Positions 39,869 to 48,723 are shown, numbered from the stretch's first letter. The stretch: DNA of 64,000 bases from Devosia limi DSM 17137 (GCF_900128975.1 NZ_FQVC01000001.1:580479-644478); one strand, 5' to 3'. The notes: generated by a model not told the origin, from the sequence alone. Numbers and translations: made by a program.

Positions 39869-41139
39869 AGATCGCTTACATCGCAAGCCTCTATCCCGCA
39901 CCCAGTCACACCTTCATCCAGCGCGAAATCCTCGAGCTGGAAGCTTTGGGGGTTGAGATCGTGCGGTTTTCGGTGCGGCGCCCGCGCCCCGAAGATTTGC
40001 TGGACGAGACAGCCCGCAGCGAGTTTGCTAAGACCCGGTGGCTGTTGCCGCCCCCGATCCTGCCGCTGATCGGTGCCTTTGTCTGGATGCTCTTCACCCG
40101 CCCGCGCCTGGGCTTTTCGATTTTTCGCGACGCGATCGGCTCGGCACCCGGCTGGCGCGCCAAGCTGAAATGGCTGGCCTATTTTGGTGAGGCCGTCCTC
40201 CTGGCTCGCTGGTTGGTCGCCGGCGGGGTCACCCATCTGCACTGTCATTTCGGCAATGCCGGCTCCAATACTGCCTGGCTGGCCGCGCGCCTGGCACAAG
40301 TCGGGTTCAGCCTGACCTTTCATGGCATTGATCTCGATGAGCCGGACGTATTCCGGCATCGTGATAAATTGGCCGATGCCCGCTTTGCGATCTGCATCAG
40401 CGCTTATGGCCAGGGCCTGTTGCGTCACAACATTGCGCCGGCAGATGCCAGCAAGGTGACGGTGATCCGTTGCGGCTTTCCCTCGCCCGATCCGCACCGT
40501 CTTCGGCCGCCGCCTGATGCCGGTCGGCTGATCTGCGTGGCCCGCCTTTCCGACGAAAAGGGGCACGGCGTGTTGCTCGATGCGCTCGAGCTGCTCACCC
40601 GGCGTGGTGTCGATTTCCATTGCACTTTGGTCGGCGGTGGGCCGCTTGCGGAGCCAATTGCCACTGCCGTTGCGGCCAAGGGCCTGTCCGGCCGCGTCAC
40701 CCTTTCAGGGGCCGTGCCGAATGCCCGAGTGGTCGAGATGATTGGCGAGGCCGACATCTCGGTACTGGCCAGCTTTGGCGAGGGTATCCCGATCGCTCTG
40801 CTGGAAGCGCTGGCCCAGCAGAGACCGGTGGTCGCTACCAGCGTCGGCGGTATTCCCGAACTGGTTATCGACGGTCAAACCGGCCTTCTGGTCCCGCCGC
40901 GCGAGCCGGTTGCGCTGGCCGATGCACTGCAGGCGCTGATTGTCGATAAGGAACTGGCCCTTCGTCTTGCCGCTGCGGGGAGGCTGCGGGTCGCCGAGAT
41001 GCATGATCCCGCAGGAGCGGCGCGGGATGCCTTGGCGTTGTTTCAGCGCCATGCGGATATTCGCGGCCCGCGATCAGCCCGTCAACAGGCTGAAAAGTTT
41101 GAGCAATCCATAGAGCACGCCAAGCGCAATCGCCCATGA
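39865..41139 (+). CDS. Glycosyltransferase family 4 (GT-B)
   Basis: 424 residues. N-terminal [28 protein letters not shown], acceptor-side HLHCHFGNAGSNTAWLAAR and TFHGIDLD, and donor-side LICVARLSDEKGHGVLLDALE, TLVGGGPL and the EX7E motif FGEGIPIALLEALAQQRPVVATSVGGIPELV. Resembles colanic-acid WcaL-like enzymes. Translationally coupled to the deacetylase by ATGA. It closes the polysaccharide locus. Confidence 0.9.
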   Translation: MKIAYIASLYPAPSHTFIQREILELEALGVEIVRFSVRRPRPEDLLDETARSEFAKTRWLLPPPILPLIGAFVWMLFTRPRLGFSIFRDAIGSAPGWRAKLKWLAYFGEAVLLARWLVAGGVTHLHCHFGNAGSNTAWLAARLAQVGFSLTFHGIDLDEPDVFRHRDKLADARFAICISAYGQGLLRHNIAPADASKVTVIRCGFPSPDPHRLRPPPDAGRLICVARLSDEKGHGVLLDALELLTRRGVDFHCTLVGGGPLAEPIATAVAAKGLSGRVTLSGAVPNARVVEMIGEADISVLASFGEGIPIALLEALAQQRPVVATSVGGIPELVIDGQTGLLVPPREPVALADALQALIVDKELALRLAAAGRLRVAEMHDPAGAARDALALFQRHADIRGPRSARQQAEKFEQSIEHAKRNRP

Positions 41140-41226
41140 TGCCAGTGCCAGGAACATCAGTTTCCACCCCTTGGCAATCATCGGAAACGGCCTCCGCCCG
41201 GACTTGGCTTCGTCGGTTGTTGCCAT
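41074..41226 (-). CDS. Small single-span membrane protein (hypothetical)
   Basis: A 50-residue frame from ATG 41226 with a basic N-terminus (TTDEAKSGRRPFPMIAKG) and one clear membrane helix (LMFLALASWAIALGVLYGLL). It overlaps the last 66 bases of the glycosyltransferase on the opposite strand. GAG lies about 11 bases upstream, a weak site. The positive-inside pattern and helix look like a real protein, but no family is recognised. Confidence 0.4.
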   Translation of the reverse strand: MATTDEAKSGRRPFPMIAKGWKLMFLALASWAIALGVLYGLLKLFSLLTG

Positions 41227-41332
41227 CCCGGCGGTAGCTCCACTTAACGATTTATGATCGGCGCTCCGCGGCGTCCTATCGAAGAACGGCGGCAAAACCG
41301 CGCTCTCATCATGGATAAAACAAGGCGTTAAC

Positions 41333-41351
41333 TGTCCACACTGTGTCGACA
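41333..41351. promoter_or_regulatory. Paired TGTSSACA sites before the Ldh-family gene
   Basis: TGTCCACA (41333-41340) and TGTCGACA (41344-41351) sit 11 bases apart, 60-80 bases before the dehydrogenase start. The second is the 8-base core of the TTGTCGACAA palindromes at 44160, 47407 and 54297. Confidence 0.5.
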
Positions 41352-41410
41352 TTGCCCGCATATCTGTCCATACTTGGGTCGGAAACCACACAAATGGACG
41401 GCATCAAAAC

Positions 41411-42448
41411 ATGTCTGATGATGACAATGAGCGACGGCTTTCCCTGAGCGAAATCCAGCTTCTGGCGACTAACGTCCTGACCGCGAACGGTGTTTCGGCT
41501 GCACAGGCCGATGCGGTGGCCCGCAATGTCACTGCGGCCGAGGCCGATGAGTGCCGTTCGCACGGGGTCTATCGCCTGCTGGGCTATGTGAGAGCCGTCG
41601 CCAATGGCAAGGCCGACGGTCGGGCCGTACCCAAGCTGGTGCAGGAAACGCCGGCAATCCTGCGCGTCGATGCGGGGCGCGGCTTTGCACCGCTGGCCAA
41701 TGAAGTGGGGCGGCCCGCCCTGATTGCTGCGGCCCAATCGCTTGGCATTGCCGTCTTGGCGATCAACCACTGCTACCATAACTCGGCCATGTGGGCCGAT
41801 CTCGAACCCCTGGCAGAGGCCGGCCTGGTCTCAATTGGCATGACCGCCGGCCAGCGCACCGTGGCGCCCCACGGCGGCAGCAAGCCGATCTTTGGCACCA
41901 ACCCGTTTGCCTTTGGTTGGCCTCGCCCCGATGGGAATCCCTTCGTCTTCGACTTTGCCACCAGCGCGGTGGCGCGTGGAGAGATCGAATTGCATCAGCG
42001 GGCGGGCAAGTCCATTCCGCTGGGCTGGGCCATCGATGCCGATGGCCAGCCAACAATCGATCCCGCATTGGGCCTGGCCGGGGCGTTGCTGCCGTTTGGC
42101 GGGCACAAGGGCACGGCCCTGGCCCTGATGGTCGAATTGCTGGCCGGCCCGATGATCGGTGATCTGACCAGCCAGGAATCCTTTGCCGAGGATGAGGGGT
42201 TGGGCAGCCCGCCACTCGGGGGCGAACTGATTATTGCCTTCGATCCCCAGCGGTTCCTCGGCGCCGGTTTCGCCAGCAATATGGCGCGCGCCGAAACCCT
42301 GTTTGCCAGCATTACCAATCAGGACGGCGTTCGGCTGGCAGGTGATCGCCGGCTGGAGGCGCGTGCCCGCTCCGCCAGCGAAGGCGTTATGGTGCCCATC
42401 CGCCTGCTGGAAGAACTGGATGCGGCCCGATCAAGCGGCATCGCCTGA
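41411..42448 (+). CDS. Ldh/MDH2-family oxidoreductase, likely delta1-pyrroline-2-carboxylate reductase
   Basis: 345 residues of the malate/L-lactate dehydrogenase-2 family (NAD(P)H-dependent, not Rossmann type). Family blocks: ECRSHGVYRLLGYV, INHCYHNSAMWADLEPLAEAGL, APHGGSKPIFGTNPFAFGWP and LLPFGGHKGTALALMVELLAG. In hydroxyproline gene sets this family supplies delta1-pyrroline-2-carboxylate (or piperideine-2-carboxylate) reductase, giving L-proline from the trans- or cis-3-hydroxyproline dehydratase product. Two possible dehydratases lie in the same island. The exact substrate is inferred from context. Confidence 0.85.
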   Translation: MSDDDNERRLSLSEIQLLATNVLTANGVSAAQADAVARNVTAAEADECRSHGVYRLLGYVRAVANGKADGRAVPKLVQETPAILRVDAGRGFAPLANEVGRPALIAAAQSLGIAVLAINHCYHNSAMWADLEPLAEAGLVSIGMTAGQRTVAPHGGSKPIFGTNPFAFGWPRPDGNPFVFDFATSAVARGEIELHQRAGKSIPLGWAIDADGQPTIDPALGLAGALLPFGGHKGTALALMVELLAGPMIGDLTSQESFAEDEGLGSPPLGGELIIAFDPQRFLGAGFASNMARAETLFASITNQDGVRLAGDRRLEARARSASEGVMVPIRLLEELDAARSSGIA

Positions 42449-42451
42449 GGC

Positions 42452-42646
42452 TTAGCCGGGTGCGTGTCCGAGCGCGCGAGAGCGGCGGACCGCGCCCTTG
42501 ATCGGCCGCCGTACCAACACACGCAGCCAGCCGAGTATCCCGGTGAACGCCGGGCCTCGTCTGGGTTCAGTTTCCGTGCAGGGACTGGCATCGCCGTCCG
42601 ATCGATCCGTGCACGGATAAAAGTCGCCGAGATTGAAATCCAACAT
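42452..42646 (-). CDS. Hypothetical small protein
   Basis: 64-residue frame from ATG 42646 with a strong GAGGAGG about 11 bases upstream, 43 bases downstream of the peptidase stop on the same strand. N-terminal half acidic with two Cys (YPCTDRSDGDASPC), C-terminal half basic with a GWLRVLVRRPIKG stretch. No family recognised; the ribosome site is the main support. Confidence 0.3.
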   Translation of the reverse strand: MLDFNLGDFYPCTDRSDGDASPCTETEPRRGPAFTGILGWLRVLVRRPIKGAVRRSRALGHAPG

Positions 42647-42688
42647 GGCAGTGCAAGCCTCCTCTTGCGCAGTTCTGCTTTGCATCAA

Positions 42689-43993
42689 TCAGCTTCTGCG
42701 TGGTCCACCCTTTTCTGCAACCATGCCAAGCAGCCGCTTGAACACCCCGGCGCTCTGGCGGATGCCGTCATGCTCGAATTCGTTGGTGATCCAGTGCTCG
42801 AGATTGCCCACCGAGGCAGCGGTTTCTAGCGACAGGGCAGCGTCCACATACATGTCATCGTGATAGATGACGGCGGCGACCGGAATGTCATTGGCCGCGA
42901 GGCGGGCTGTGTCATAGAGCGCACTATAGCGTGGCCGCTGCGCCAATGCCTCTGCCCCAGGCTTGAACGGGCGGAGCGAACGGATCTCGTCCAGCATCCA
43001 GGGAAACATCATTTCGCCGGTAAACAGCAATGGACGCCTGTCGGTGGCAAATTGGGGCAGGGTGTCCCGCACCCGTTGCGCCGCCCATCCGGTCGCACCG
43101 GCGCCCTCGCCATAAAGACTTTCCTGAAGCACCACGAACAGTGGATTGCTGTCATAGCTGGTGGCCCGCATGACCTCGGCGAGGAAATGGTCGGACAGCC
43201 TGTCGCGGGCAGGGGAGGCAAAGGCCTCATCGATCATCCAGTGGACATTCTCAAATCCCGGCGCCATGCCGAAATCGATGCCCACGGTCTGCAGCCGCTG
43301 AATGCTCAACCGGTCGCCATCGGGCAGCCGCACATCGTTATTGCCGATAAAATCGGCCAATGCGCCCACGGTGACGGCATCGTCGGGATAGCGCTGGTAA
43401 TAGCGCCGGGTCTTGGCTTCGACGCGCGGATAGGTCCGCTGATACACCAATTCCGCCGAAGGGGTGATGCTGGGAAGCCCGCCGGCTACATAGCAGGCCG
43501 ATAGGCCTTCGGGCGCCTGGCTCAGATAGGTCAGGGTGAGAAACCCGCCATAGCTCTGCCCCAGTGATTGCCAGAGCGTCTCGCCAAACACGGTTTTCCG
43601 CAAGTGTTCGAAGTCGGCAACGATGGAGTCGGCGCGGAAATGGGCGAGGTAATCACCCGCCGCCTGTGGATCGGTAAACTGGGCCATGGTGGCGGCGTCG
43701 ACCGGCGTGCTGCGACCAGTGCCGCGTTGATCGGGCAGGATGACACGGTGCGTCTTGAGTGCCTCGCCCAGCCAGGCGGGGGCCGTCGCCGTTGGTCTCG
43801 GCGACTTGCCACCCGGACCACCCTGCAGGAAGACCAGCAGCGGCAGCTTCTCGTCCTTTTTGGCGGGATCGACGACCTCGCGTGCGAACAGTTTGATCGT
43901 CGGGCCGTCGCGGTCGCCAGACCAGTCCAGCGGCACATCGATGAGGTGGTCGCGAATGTGCCGACCGGGCATGGTGTATTGCGAGATAAGCAT
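42689..43993 (-). CDS. Alpha/beta hydrolase, proline iminopeptidase-like (S33)
   Basis: 434 residues, peptidase S33. HGGPG-type oxyanion motif LVFLQGGPGGKSPRP, ILPDQRGTGRSTPVD, nucleophile motif GQSYGGFLTLTY, and a C-terminal His region. Members release N-terminal proline or hydroxyproline from peptides, which fits its place in the hydroxyproline island. The ATG at 43993 follows AGGAGA. A TGTGGACA site lies about 100 bases upstream. Substrate preference is inferred. Confidence 0.85.
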   Translation of the reverse strand: MLISQYTMPGRHIRDHLIDVPLDWSGDRDGPTIKLFAREVVDPAKKDEKLPLLVFLQGGPGGKSPRPTATAPAWLGEALKTHRVILPDQRGTGRSTPVDAATMAQFTDPQAAGDYLAHFRADSIVADFEHLRKTVFGETLWQSLGQSYGGFLTLTYLSQAPEGLSACYVAGGLPSITPSAELVYQRTYPRVEAKTRRYYQRYPDDAVTVGALADFIGNNDVRLPDGDRLSIQRLQTVGIDFGMAPGFENVHWMIDEAFASPARDRLSDHFLAEVMRATSYDSNPLFVVLQESLYGEGAGATGWAAQRVRDTLPQFATDRRPLLFTGEMMFPWMLDEIRSLRPFKPGAEALAQRPRYSALYDTARLAANDIPVAAVIYHDDMYVDAALSLETAASVGNLEHWITNEFEHDGIRQSAGVFKRLLGMVAEKGGPRRS

Positions 43994-44085
43994 CGGTTCT
44001 CCTGGCACTCTGCGTGGGTCGCATTACACGCCAACCTGCCTTCGACGATGATGATCCAGTCAATAATAGCTGCTGTCAATGCGAT

Positions 44086-44093
44086 TGTGGACA
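44086..44093. promoter_or_regulatory. TGTGGACA site between peptidase and DapA-like genes
   Basis: TGTGGACA, the reverse complement of the TGTCCACA site at 41333, about 90 bases before the peptidase start. A variant of the TGTCGACA core, so a possible lower-affinity operator. Confidence 0.3.
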
Positions 44094-44159
44094 GTTTGGC
44101 GACATTAAGTGCTTGGTCTATATGGCTTTACGGAAAACGGACGGATGGGCCTTGGATTA

Positions 44160-44169
44160 TTGTCGACAA
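44160..44169. promoter_or_regulatory. TTGTCGACAA operator before the DapA-like gene
   Basis: Perfect 10-base palindrome TTGTCGACAA, about 70 bases before the DapA-like start. Identical sites occur at 47409-47418 and 54297-54306, beside other genes of the island, so a shared regulator is likely, probably an FCD-type GntR. Confidence 0.6.
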
Positions 44170-44237
44170 ACTAAATACAAAGGGCTAAATATGATCAACA
44201 AACCGGCGCTGGACGCCATCTCGTCATGGAGAATGCT

Positions 44238-45152
44238 ATGCAGAAGAGCGATTTTAAGGGAGTTCTCCCGGCGATCACCACCAAGATGACCGCTGATCAG
44301 GAAGTCGATTTCGCCGGCGTCCGCGCCGACGTCGCTTTCCAGATCGAAGCCGGCGTTGATGGCATCATCGTTTGCGGCTCCCTTGGTGAAGCCTCGAGCC
44401 TGGTCGCGAGCGAGAAGTTGGCCATTGCCAAGGCCGCAATCGAGGAAGCAGCTGGCCGCGTGCCCGTACTGCTGACCATCGCCGAAGATTCCACCCGCGC
44501 TGGTGCGGCGCTGGCCGCCGAAGGTGAGAAGATCGGCGTCAAGGGCCTGATGGTCCTGCCGGCCATGCGCTACCTGGCCGATGACCGCGAGGTTGTGGCC
44601 CATTATCGCGCCATAGCTGCCGCTTCCAGCCTACCGATCATCGTCTACAACAACCCCTTGGCCTATGGCATCGACATCAGCGAAGCCATGCTCAAGGAAA
44701 TGGCCGACGAGCCGAAGTTCGTCGCCATCAAGGAATCAACCGGGGATACCCGCCGCATCAACGAGACCATCAAGGCCCTCGGTGATCGCTATCAGCTGCT
44801 GACCGGCGTCGATGACCTGGCCCTGGAAAGCCTGATCCTGGGCTGCCATGGCTGGATTGCCGGGCTTGTCGTCGCTTTCCCCAAGGAAACAGTCGCGATC
44901 TACCAGCTGGTTCAGCAGGGGCGGATTTCCGAAGCGCTGGAAATCTACCGATGGTTCCTGCCGCTGCTGCACCTCGATATCGGTCCGAAATTCGTCCACA
45001 ACATCAAGCTGGCCGAGCACATTGTCCGCGGCACCTCGCCGGTCATGCGCGCCCCTCGCCTTGAACTGGTCGGCGCCGAAGCCGCCCAGGTCCGTGCCGT
45101 GGTCGAAGAAGGTCTCGCGAACCGCCCGAACCTTGCCAAATACGGCTTCTGA
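44238..45152 (+). CDS. DapA-family lyase, likely delta1-pyrroline-4-hydroxy-2-carboxylate deaminase
   Basis: 304 residues, N-acetylneuraminate lyase/dihydrodipicolinate synthase family. GSLGEASSLVASEKLAI, PIIVYNNPLAYGID with the catalytic Tyr, and FVAIKESTGDTRRI with the Schiff-base Lys. In hydroxyproline pathways this family deaminates the imine from D-hydroxyproline to 2-oxoglutarate semialdehyde. The ATG at 44238 is chosen because GGAG lies 6 bases upstream. The assignment rests on neighbours: racemase-like and D-amino-acid oxidase-like genes. Confidence 0.85.
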   Translation: MQKSDFKGVLPAITTKMTADQEVDFAGVRADVAFQIEAGVDGIIVCGSLGEASSLVASEKLAIAKAAIEEAAGRVPVLLTIAEDSTRAGAALAAEGEKIGVKGLMVLPAMRYLADDREVVAHYRAIAAASSLPIIVYNNPLAYGIDISEAMLKEMADEPKFVAIKESTGDTRRINETIKALGDRYQLLTGVDDLALESLILGCHGWIAGLVVAFPKETVAIYQLVQQGRISEALEIYRWFLPLLHLDIGPKFVHNIKLAEHIVRGTSPVMRAPRLELVGAEAAQVRAVVEEGLANRPNLAKYGF

Positions 45153-45170
45153 TCAGACCACCGTCGTCCG

Positions 45171-45190
45171 CCCTCCCCCTTGGGGGAGGG
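45171..45190 (+). terminator. GC hairpin between convergent genes
   Basis: Stem CCCTCCCCC / GGGGGAGGG with a two-base loop, 19 bases after the DapA-like stop. No long T-run. Probably ends transcription between the convergent DapA-like and oxidoreductase genes. Confidence 0.5.
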
Positions 45191-45276
45191 GCGCGAGTTA
45201 GGGTTTAGCGTCAGCTAAGTCTATTAAATCGAGCAGGGTGGGTATCTCTCCCGGCTTGCGGTACGGGGAATAACCC

Positions 45277-46503
45277 CTACTGAAACCGCCTGATCGACAA
45301 GGCCCCCGGCGTCTTCGCCCCACCAACCGCCTCGGCTATCAGCCGCGCCGTCACTGCGCTCAGCGTCAGCCCCAGATGCCCATGCCCAAACGCAAAGAGA
45401 ATCCGATCATCGCCAGGATGCTGATCGATCACCGGTAAGGAATCCGGCGTCGAGGGCCGGCGCCCCATCCATTCTGTTCCACCTTCGGGAAGCGCCGGCA
45501 CATAGCGGCGCATCTTGGCGCGCATCGCCTTGGCCCGGCCGAAATTGGGGCTGGTCTCCGGCTTTGCCAGTTCCACGGCCCCCCCGATGCGCAGCCCATC
45601 GACCAGTGGCACGGCAATGAACCCGTGATCGGCAAAGCCAACCGGCATGGCCAGGTTCCAGCCGAGATCGGTGTAGGTGGTATTGTAGCCGCGCTCTGTC
45701 TCCAGCAGCACTTTCAGCCCTAGGCCGCGCACCAGCTCACGCGACCAGACCCCGGCCGCGACCACCACCTTGTCGAACACTTGCTCTGGCTGGCCCTCAA
45801 TGCGCAGCGCGATCCCATCGCTTCGCTGCTCGGCGCCAATCACCGTGCCGCGCACCAACTGTCCGCTGCGCCGCAGAAAATCCTGATACTGGCGCAGCAC
45901 CGTCAGGGGATTGGTCACCATCCAGTAGACCGGCTGATGCACGGCCCCAAAGAACTGCCCTTCCAACTGGGGCACCATGGCGCGCGCTGTCTCTGGCGAG
46001 ATGGCTTCATAGTCATAGCCCAGCGCCTGCTTGACCCCTGCGGCTTCGCGCAGCGCGCCATCAAGGCTCGCCTGGCTATCATGCAGCGAGATATAGCCCG
46101 TCTGCCGCAGATGCCCGTGAATGCCGGCGATCTCCGCCAGGGCTTCATGGTCACGCAGGGCTGTCTGCATCAAGTCGGTCAGCGCCGCCCGCGCCTTTGC
46201 TCCACGGGCTGGCGTCGATGCGGCGAGAAAGGCGATCAGCCATGGCGCCAGTGCCGGCAGGTCCTGCCAGCGCAGCGTCAGCGGCCCCAGCGGATCGAGC
46301 AGCCATTTGGGCACGGCGGTCAGCATGCCGGGGCTGGCAATCGGCGCGATCTCCGGCAGCGCGATCAGCGCGGCATTGCCCGACGATGTCGGCAGCCCCT
46401 CAGGATCGGCGTCAAACACAGTTACCGCATGCCCATCGCCAATCAGCCGCGTGCCAATCGCCGCGCCCACGATCCCGGCTCCCACTACGCCAATGCGCGC
46501 CAT
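45277..46503 (-). CDS. FAD-dependent D-amino-acid dehydrogenase, likely D-hydroxyproline dehydrogenase
   Basis: 408 residues, DAO fold. N-terminal FAD motif MARIGVVGAGIVGAAIGTRL with FDADPEG, and C-terminal WMGRRPSTPDSLPVIDQHP, FAFGHGHLGLTLSAVTARLIAE, typical of DadA-like dehydrogenases. In context it should oxidise cis-4-hydroxy-D-proline, the epimerase product, to the pyrroline fed to the DapA-like enzyme. It lies 14 bases downstream of the GntR gene on the same strand. Confidence 0.87.
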   Translation of the reverse strand: MARIGVVGAGIVGAAIGTRLIGDGHAVTVFDADPEGLPTSSGNAALIALPEIAPIASPGMLTAVPKWLLDPLGPLTLRWQDLPALAPWLIAFLAASTPARGAKARAALTDLMQTALRDHEALAEIAGIHGHLRQTGYISLHDSQASLDGALREAAGVKQALGYDYEAISPETARAMVPQLEGQFFGAVHQPVYWMVTNPLTVLRQYQDFLRRSGQLVRGTVIGAEQRSDGIALRIEGQPEQVFDKVVVAAGVWSRELVRGLGLKVLLETERGYNTTYTDLGWNLAMPVGFADHGFIAVPLVDGLRIGGAVELAKPETSPNFGRAKAMRAKMRRYVPALPEGGTEWMGRRPSTPDSLPVIDQHPGDDRILFAFGHGHLGLTLSAVTARLIAEAVGGAKTPGALSIRRFQ

Positions 46504-46517
46504 AAGCGGTTGTCCTT

Positions 46518-47249
46518 CTAAAGAGTGATGTCGGAAACCGTATCGCGGGCGATATAGCTCTGGATCTGCCGCACGATCTGGGCGGCATGCTCGGCCGCCA
46601 GGGCGTCGGCGCGGTTGGCCTCGCCTTTCTCGACGGCATCCACGATGCTGCCGTGCTCGTCCACATATTGGTGGGGCAGGCGGTCATCGAATGACTGATA
46701 GTAGATGCGCAGGATCCGCCGGCCTTCATCGAGCAGGCGGGTAAACAAAGCGGTGAAGTAGCTGTTGCCGCCCGCCTCGGCGATGGCGACGTGGAAGTCA
46801 CGATTGGCCTGGATCATGTCGAGGGCATCGCGGCGTTCCACGGCATCTGCATAGGCAGCTTCGAAGCCGCGAATGGTCACCATTTGCTCGGGCCGACGAT
46901 TGATTGCCGCCGCGCGCGTCGTCACCCGATACATCAGCGTCAGCGCCTCGAAATAGACCGGCAATTGCGCGAAATCGATGGTGGCAACCACGGTATTGCG
47001 ATTGGGTAGCGTCTTGGCCAGCCCTTCGGCCACCAGCCGCACCAGTGCCTCGCGGATCGGCGTGCGCGACATCTCGAACTGTTCCGAGAGCGTCACTTCA
47101 TCGAGGGGACTACCGGGCTCCAGCGCCAGTTCCAGAATGGCCTGCCGCAATTGCAGGTACACGGTCTGCGCGCCGGAGCCGCGGGTGCGATCCGGCTTGC
47201 CTGGCTGGTCGACTTTTGCCAGTTTGTCGGTTGTATCCTGCGTTTTCAC
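46518..47249 (-). CDS. GntR/FCD-family transcription regulator
   Basis: 243 residues. Winged helix at about 30-95 (VYLQLRQAILELALEPGSPLDEVTLSEQFEMSRTPIREALVRLVAEGL) and a C-terminal FCD ligand domain with metal-type His/Asp residues (NRDFHVAIAEAGGN). GTG start with CGGAG 7 bases upstream. Heads an operon with the D-amino-acid dehydrogenase and is divergent from a proline-racemase-family gene, with a 14-base palindrome between them. Best candidate reader of the TTGTCGACAA sites (inference). Confidence 0.92.
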   Translation of the reverse strand: MKTQDTTDKLAKVDQPGKPDRTRGSGAQTVYLQLRQAILELALEPGSPLDEVTLSEQFEMSRTPIREALVRLVAEGLAKTLPNRNTVVATIDFAQLPVYFEALTLMYRVTTRAAAINRRPEQMVTIRGFEAAYADAVERRDALDMIQANRDFHVAIAEAGGNSYFTALFTRLLDEGRRILRIYYQSFDDRLPHQYVDEHGSIVDAVEKGEANRADALAAEHAAQIVRQIQSYIARDTVSDITL

Positions 47250-47406
47250 GTTTTGGCTCCGTTGCTCGCACGGCCACGATTGCCGGCGAAATGGGTGATT
47301 TGCTCAGCCAGCCACTGGCGATGGGTTCAAGCCAGCGACCTGTTCCAGCACGCCTGAACCAGTACATTGCAATTTCGACGTCGCCATGCAAGTTAAACCG
47401 TATTCA

Positions 47407-47420
47407 GTTTGTCGACAAAC
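47407..47420. promoter_or_regulatory. GTTTGTCGACAAAC operator
   Basis: Perfect 14-base palindrome in the divergent promoter region between the GntR gene and the racemase-family gene; the longest of the TGTCGACA sites in the window. Ideal for autoregulation and control of both directions. Confidence 0.68.
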
Positions 47421-47454
47421 GAATTGAGCGTTCTCTCTGAAAGGAAGCCGCCGC

Positions 47455-48489
47455 ATGCGCTGGTCAAAAACCGTCACCTTGGTTGAAGCTCATGCGGAGG
47501 GCGAGGTGGGGCGCATCGTCACCGGCGGGGTCATCGACGTGCCGGGCGCCACGATTGCCGACAAGCTGCGTCACCTCAACGAGGTCGACGATAGCCTGCG
47601 TCGCTTCCTGGTGTTCGAGCCACGCGCTTCTGCGCAGATGAGCACCTGCCTGATTTTCCCACCGACCCGGCCCGATGCCGATATCGCCTTCCTGATCCTG
47701 CAGGGCGACAAGGCTCATGCCATGTCCGGCTCCAACAGCATCTGCCTGACCACGGTGCTGCTGGAAACCGGCATGCTGCCGATGCAGGAACCCGAAACCA
47801 TCGTGCGGATCGAAACCGCCTCCGGTATCGTCACCGCCCGCGCCACCTGCCGCAACGGCAAGTGCGAACGCGTGACGCTCACCATGAACCCGTCCTATGC
47901 CGACCAGCTCGACGCCGTGGTCGATGTGGAAGGCTATGGCAAGGTCAAAGTCGATATCGCCTATGGCGGCATTTTCTATGCGCTGATCGATCCGGCGCAG
48001 CTGAGTCTGGAAATTCGCCCCGATCAGGCCAGGAAGCTGGTCGAAGCCGGTAGCGCTATCCACCGTGCCGTCAATGCCCAACTGACCATCGCTCATCCCG
48101 AGATCGAAGCGATCAAGGGCATCTCATACACAATGTTCAACAGCGTCAACGAGGCTGGCGAGCTCAAGGGCGCCACCATCATGCCCCCGGGCCGCATCGA
48201 TCGTTCGCCCTGTGGCACCGGCAATTCCGCCCGCCTCGCCGTCGCCGCCGCGCGAGGCCTCGCCAAGCCGGGTGACCGCTTCACCGCGCGCTCGATCATC
48301 GATTCAACCTTTGAAGTGACCTATGCCAGCGACACCACCGTCGCCGGCCGCCCTGCCGTCCAGCCCATCATCTCCGGGCGCGGCTGGATCCACGGCATCC
48401 ACCAGATTGGCGTCGACCCCACCGACCCCTATCAGCAGGGCTATTCCGTCTCCGACACCTGGGGCGATGCGTTCGACCTGATGAACTAG
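47455..48489 (+). CDS. Proline racemase superfamily enzyme (Ser/Cys type), hydroxyproline epimerase or dehydratase
   Basis: 344 residues. The two catalytic positions are S91 (MSGSNSICL; where Cys-Cys members have MCGHG) and C253 (RSPCGTGNSA). Ser/Cys members include 4-hydroxyproline 2-epimerases and trans-3-hydroxy-L-proline dehydratases, so the reaction is left open. Other family text: EAHAEGEVGRIVTGGV, GGIFYALID. ATG after AAGGA. It stands alone after a strong operator and ends with a hairpin; a second, different paralogue lies at 49021. Confidence 0.85.
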   Translation: MRWSKTVTLVEAHAEGEVGRIVTGGVIDVPGATIADKLRHLNEVDDSLRRFLVFEPRASAQMSTCLIFPPTRPDADIAFLILQGDKAHAMSGSNSICLTTVLLETGMLPMQEPETIVRIETASGIVTARATCRNGKCERVTLTMNPSYADQLDAVVDVEGYGKVKVDIAYGGIFYALIDPAQLSLEIRPDQARKLVEAGSAIHRAVNAQLTIAHPEIEAIKGISYTMFNSVNEAGELKGATIMPPGRIDRSPCGTGNSARLAVAAARGLAKPGDRFTARSIIDSTFEVTYASDTTVAGRPAVQPIISGRGWIHGIHQIGVDPTDPYQQGYSVSDTWGDAFDLMN

Positions 48490-48499
48490 ACACTTGGTC

Positions 48500-48519
48500 A
48501 TTCCCGCACAGGCGGGAAT
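48500..48519 (+). terminator. Hairpin after the racemase-family gene
   Basis: ATTCCCGC-ACAG-GCGGGAAT, perfect 8-bp stem, 10 bases past the stop; followed by CTTCTTCCT rather than a pure T-run. The same palindrome type is a common intergenic repeat in proteobacteria. Confidence 0.45.
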
Positions 48520-48561
48520 CTTCTTCCTGCAGTATCAAGCCAGGGACCCGTGGCTCGAACG

Positions 48562-48607
48562 CCAACTATCCCACCCACCGCGCTGCCCACGGACTTGATC
48601 CGTGGGC
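48562..48607. repeat. Intergenic direct repeat, copy 1
   Basis: 46 bases repeated at 48724-48769 with two differences. Contains the hairpin CCCACGGA-CTTGA-TCCGTGGG (48586-48606). Part of the non-coding 334 bases between the racemase and tautomerase genes. Confidence 0.75.
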
Positions 48608-48656
48608 CACCCTCAGCGCGGCATGAGCGGCGAATGACCTCGGGATCAAGTCCGAG
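48586..48656. repeat. Composite palindromic element, copy A
   Basis: An 8-bp hairpin with loop CTTGA, a 33-base spacer, and a second inverted hairpin (CTCGG...CCGAG, loop with TCAAG). The same layout, with 25 of 33 spacer bases identical, occurs at 55269-55342. Probably a REP-like or short mobile palindromic repeat. Confidence 0.6.
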
Positions 48657-48723
48657 AGCAGCCCGGTGCAGGGCAGGGGATAGCGTCAGAAACTATCCGT
48701 CTATTTGGCAGACTGCTTACGCA

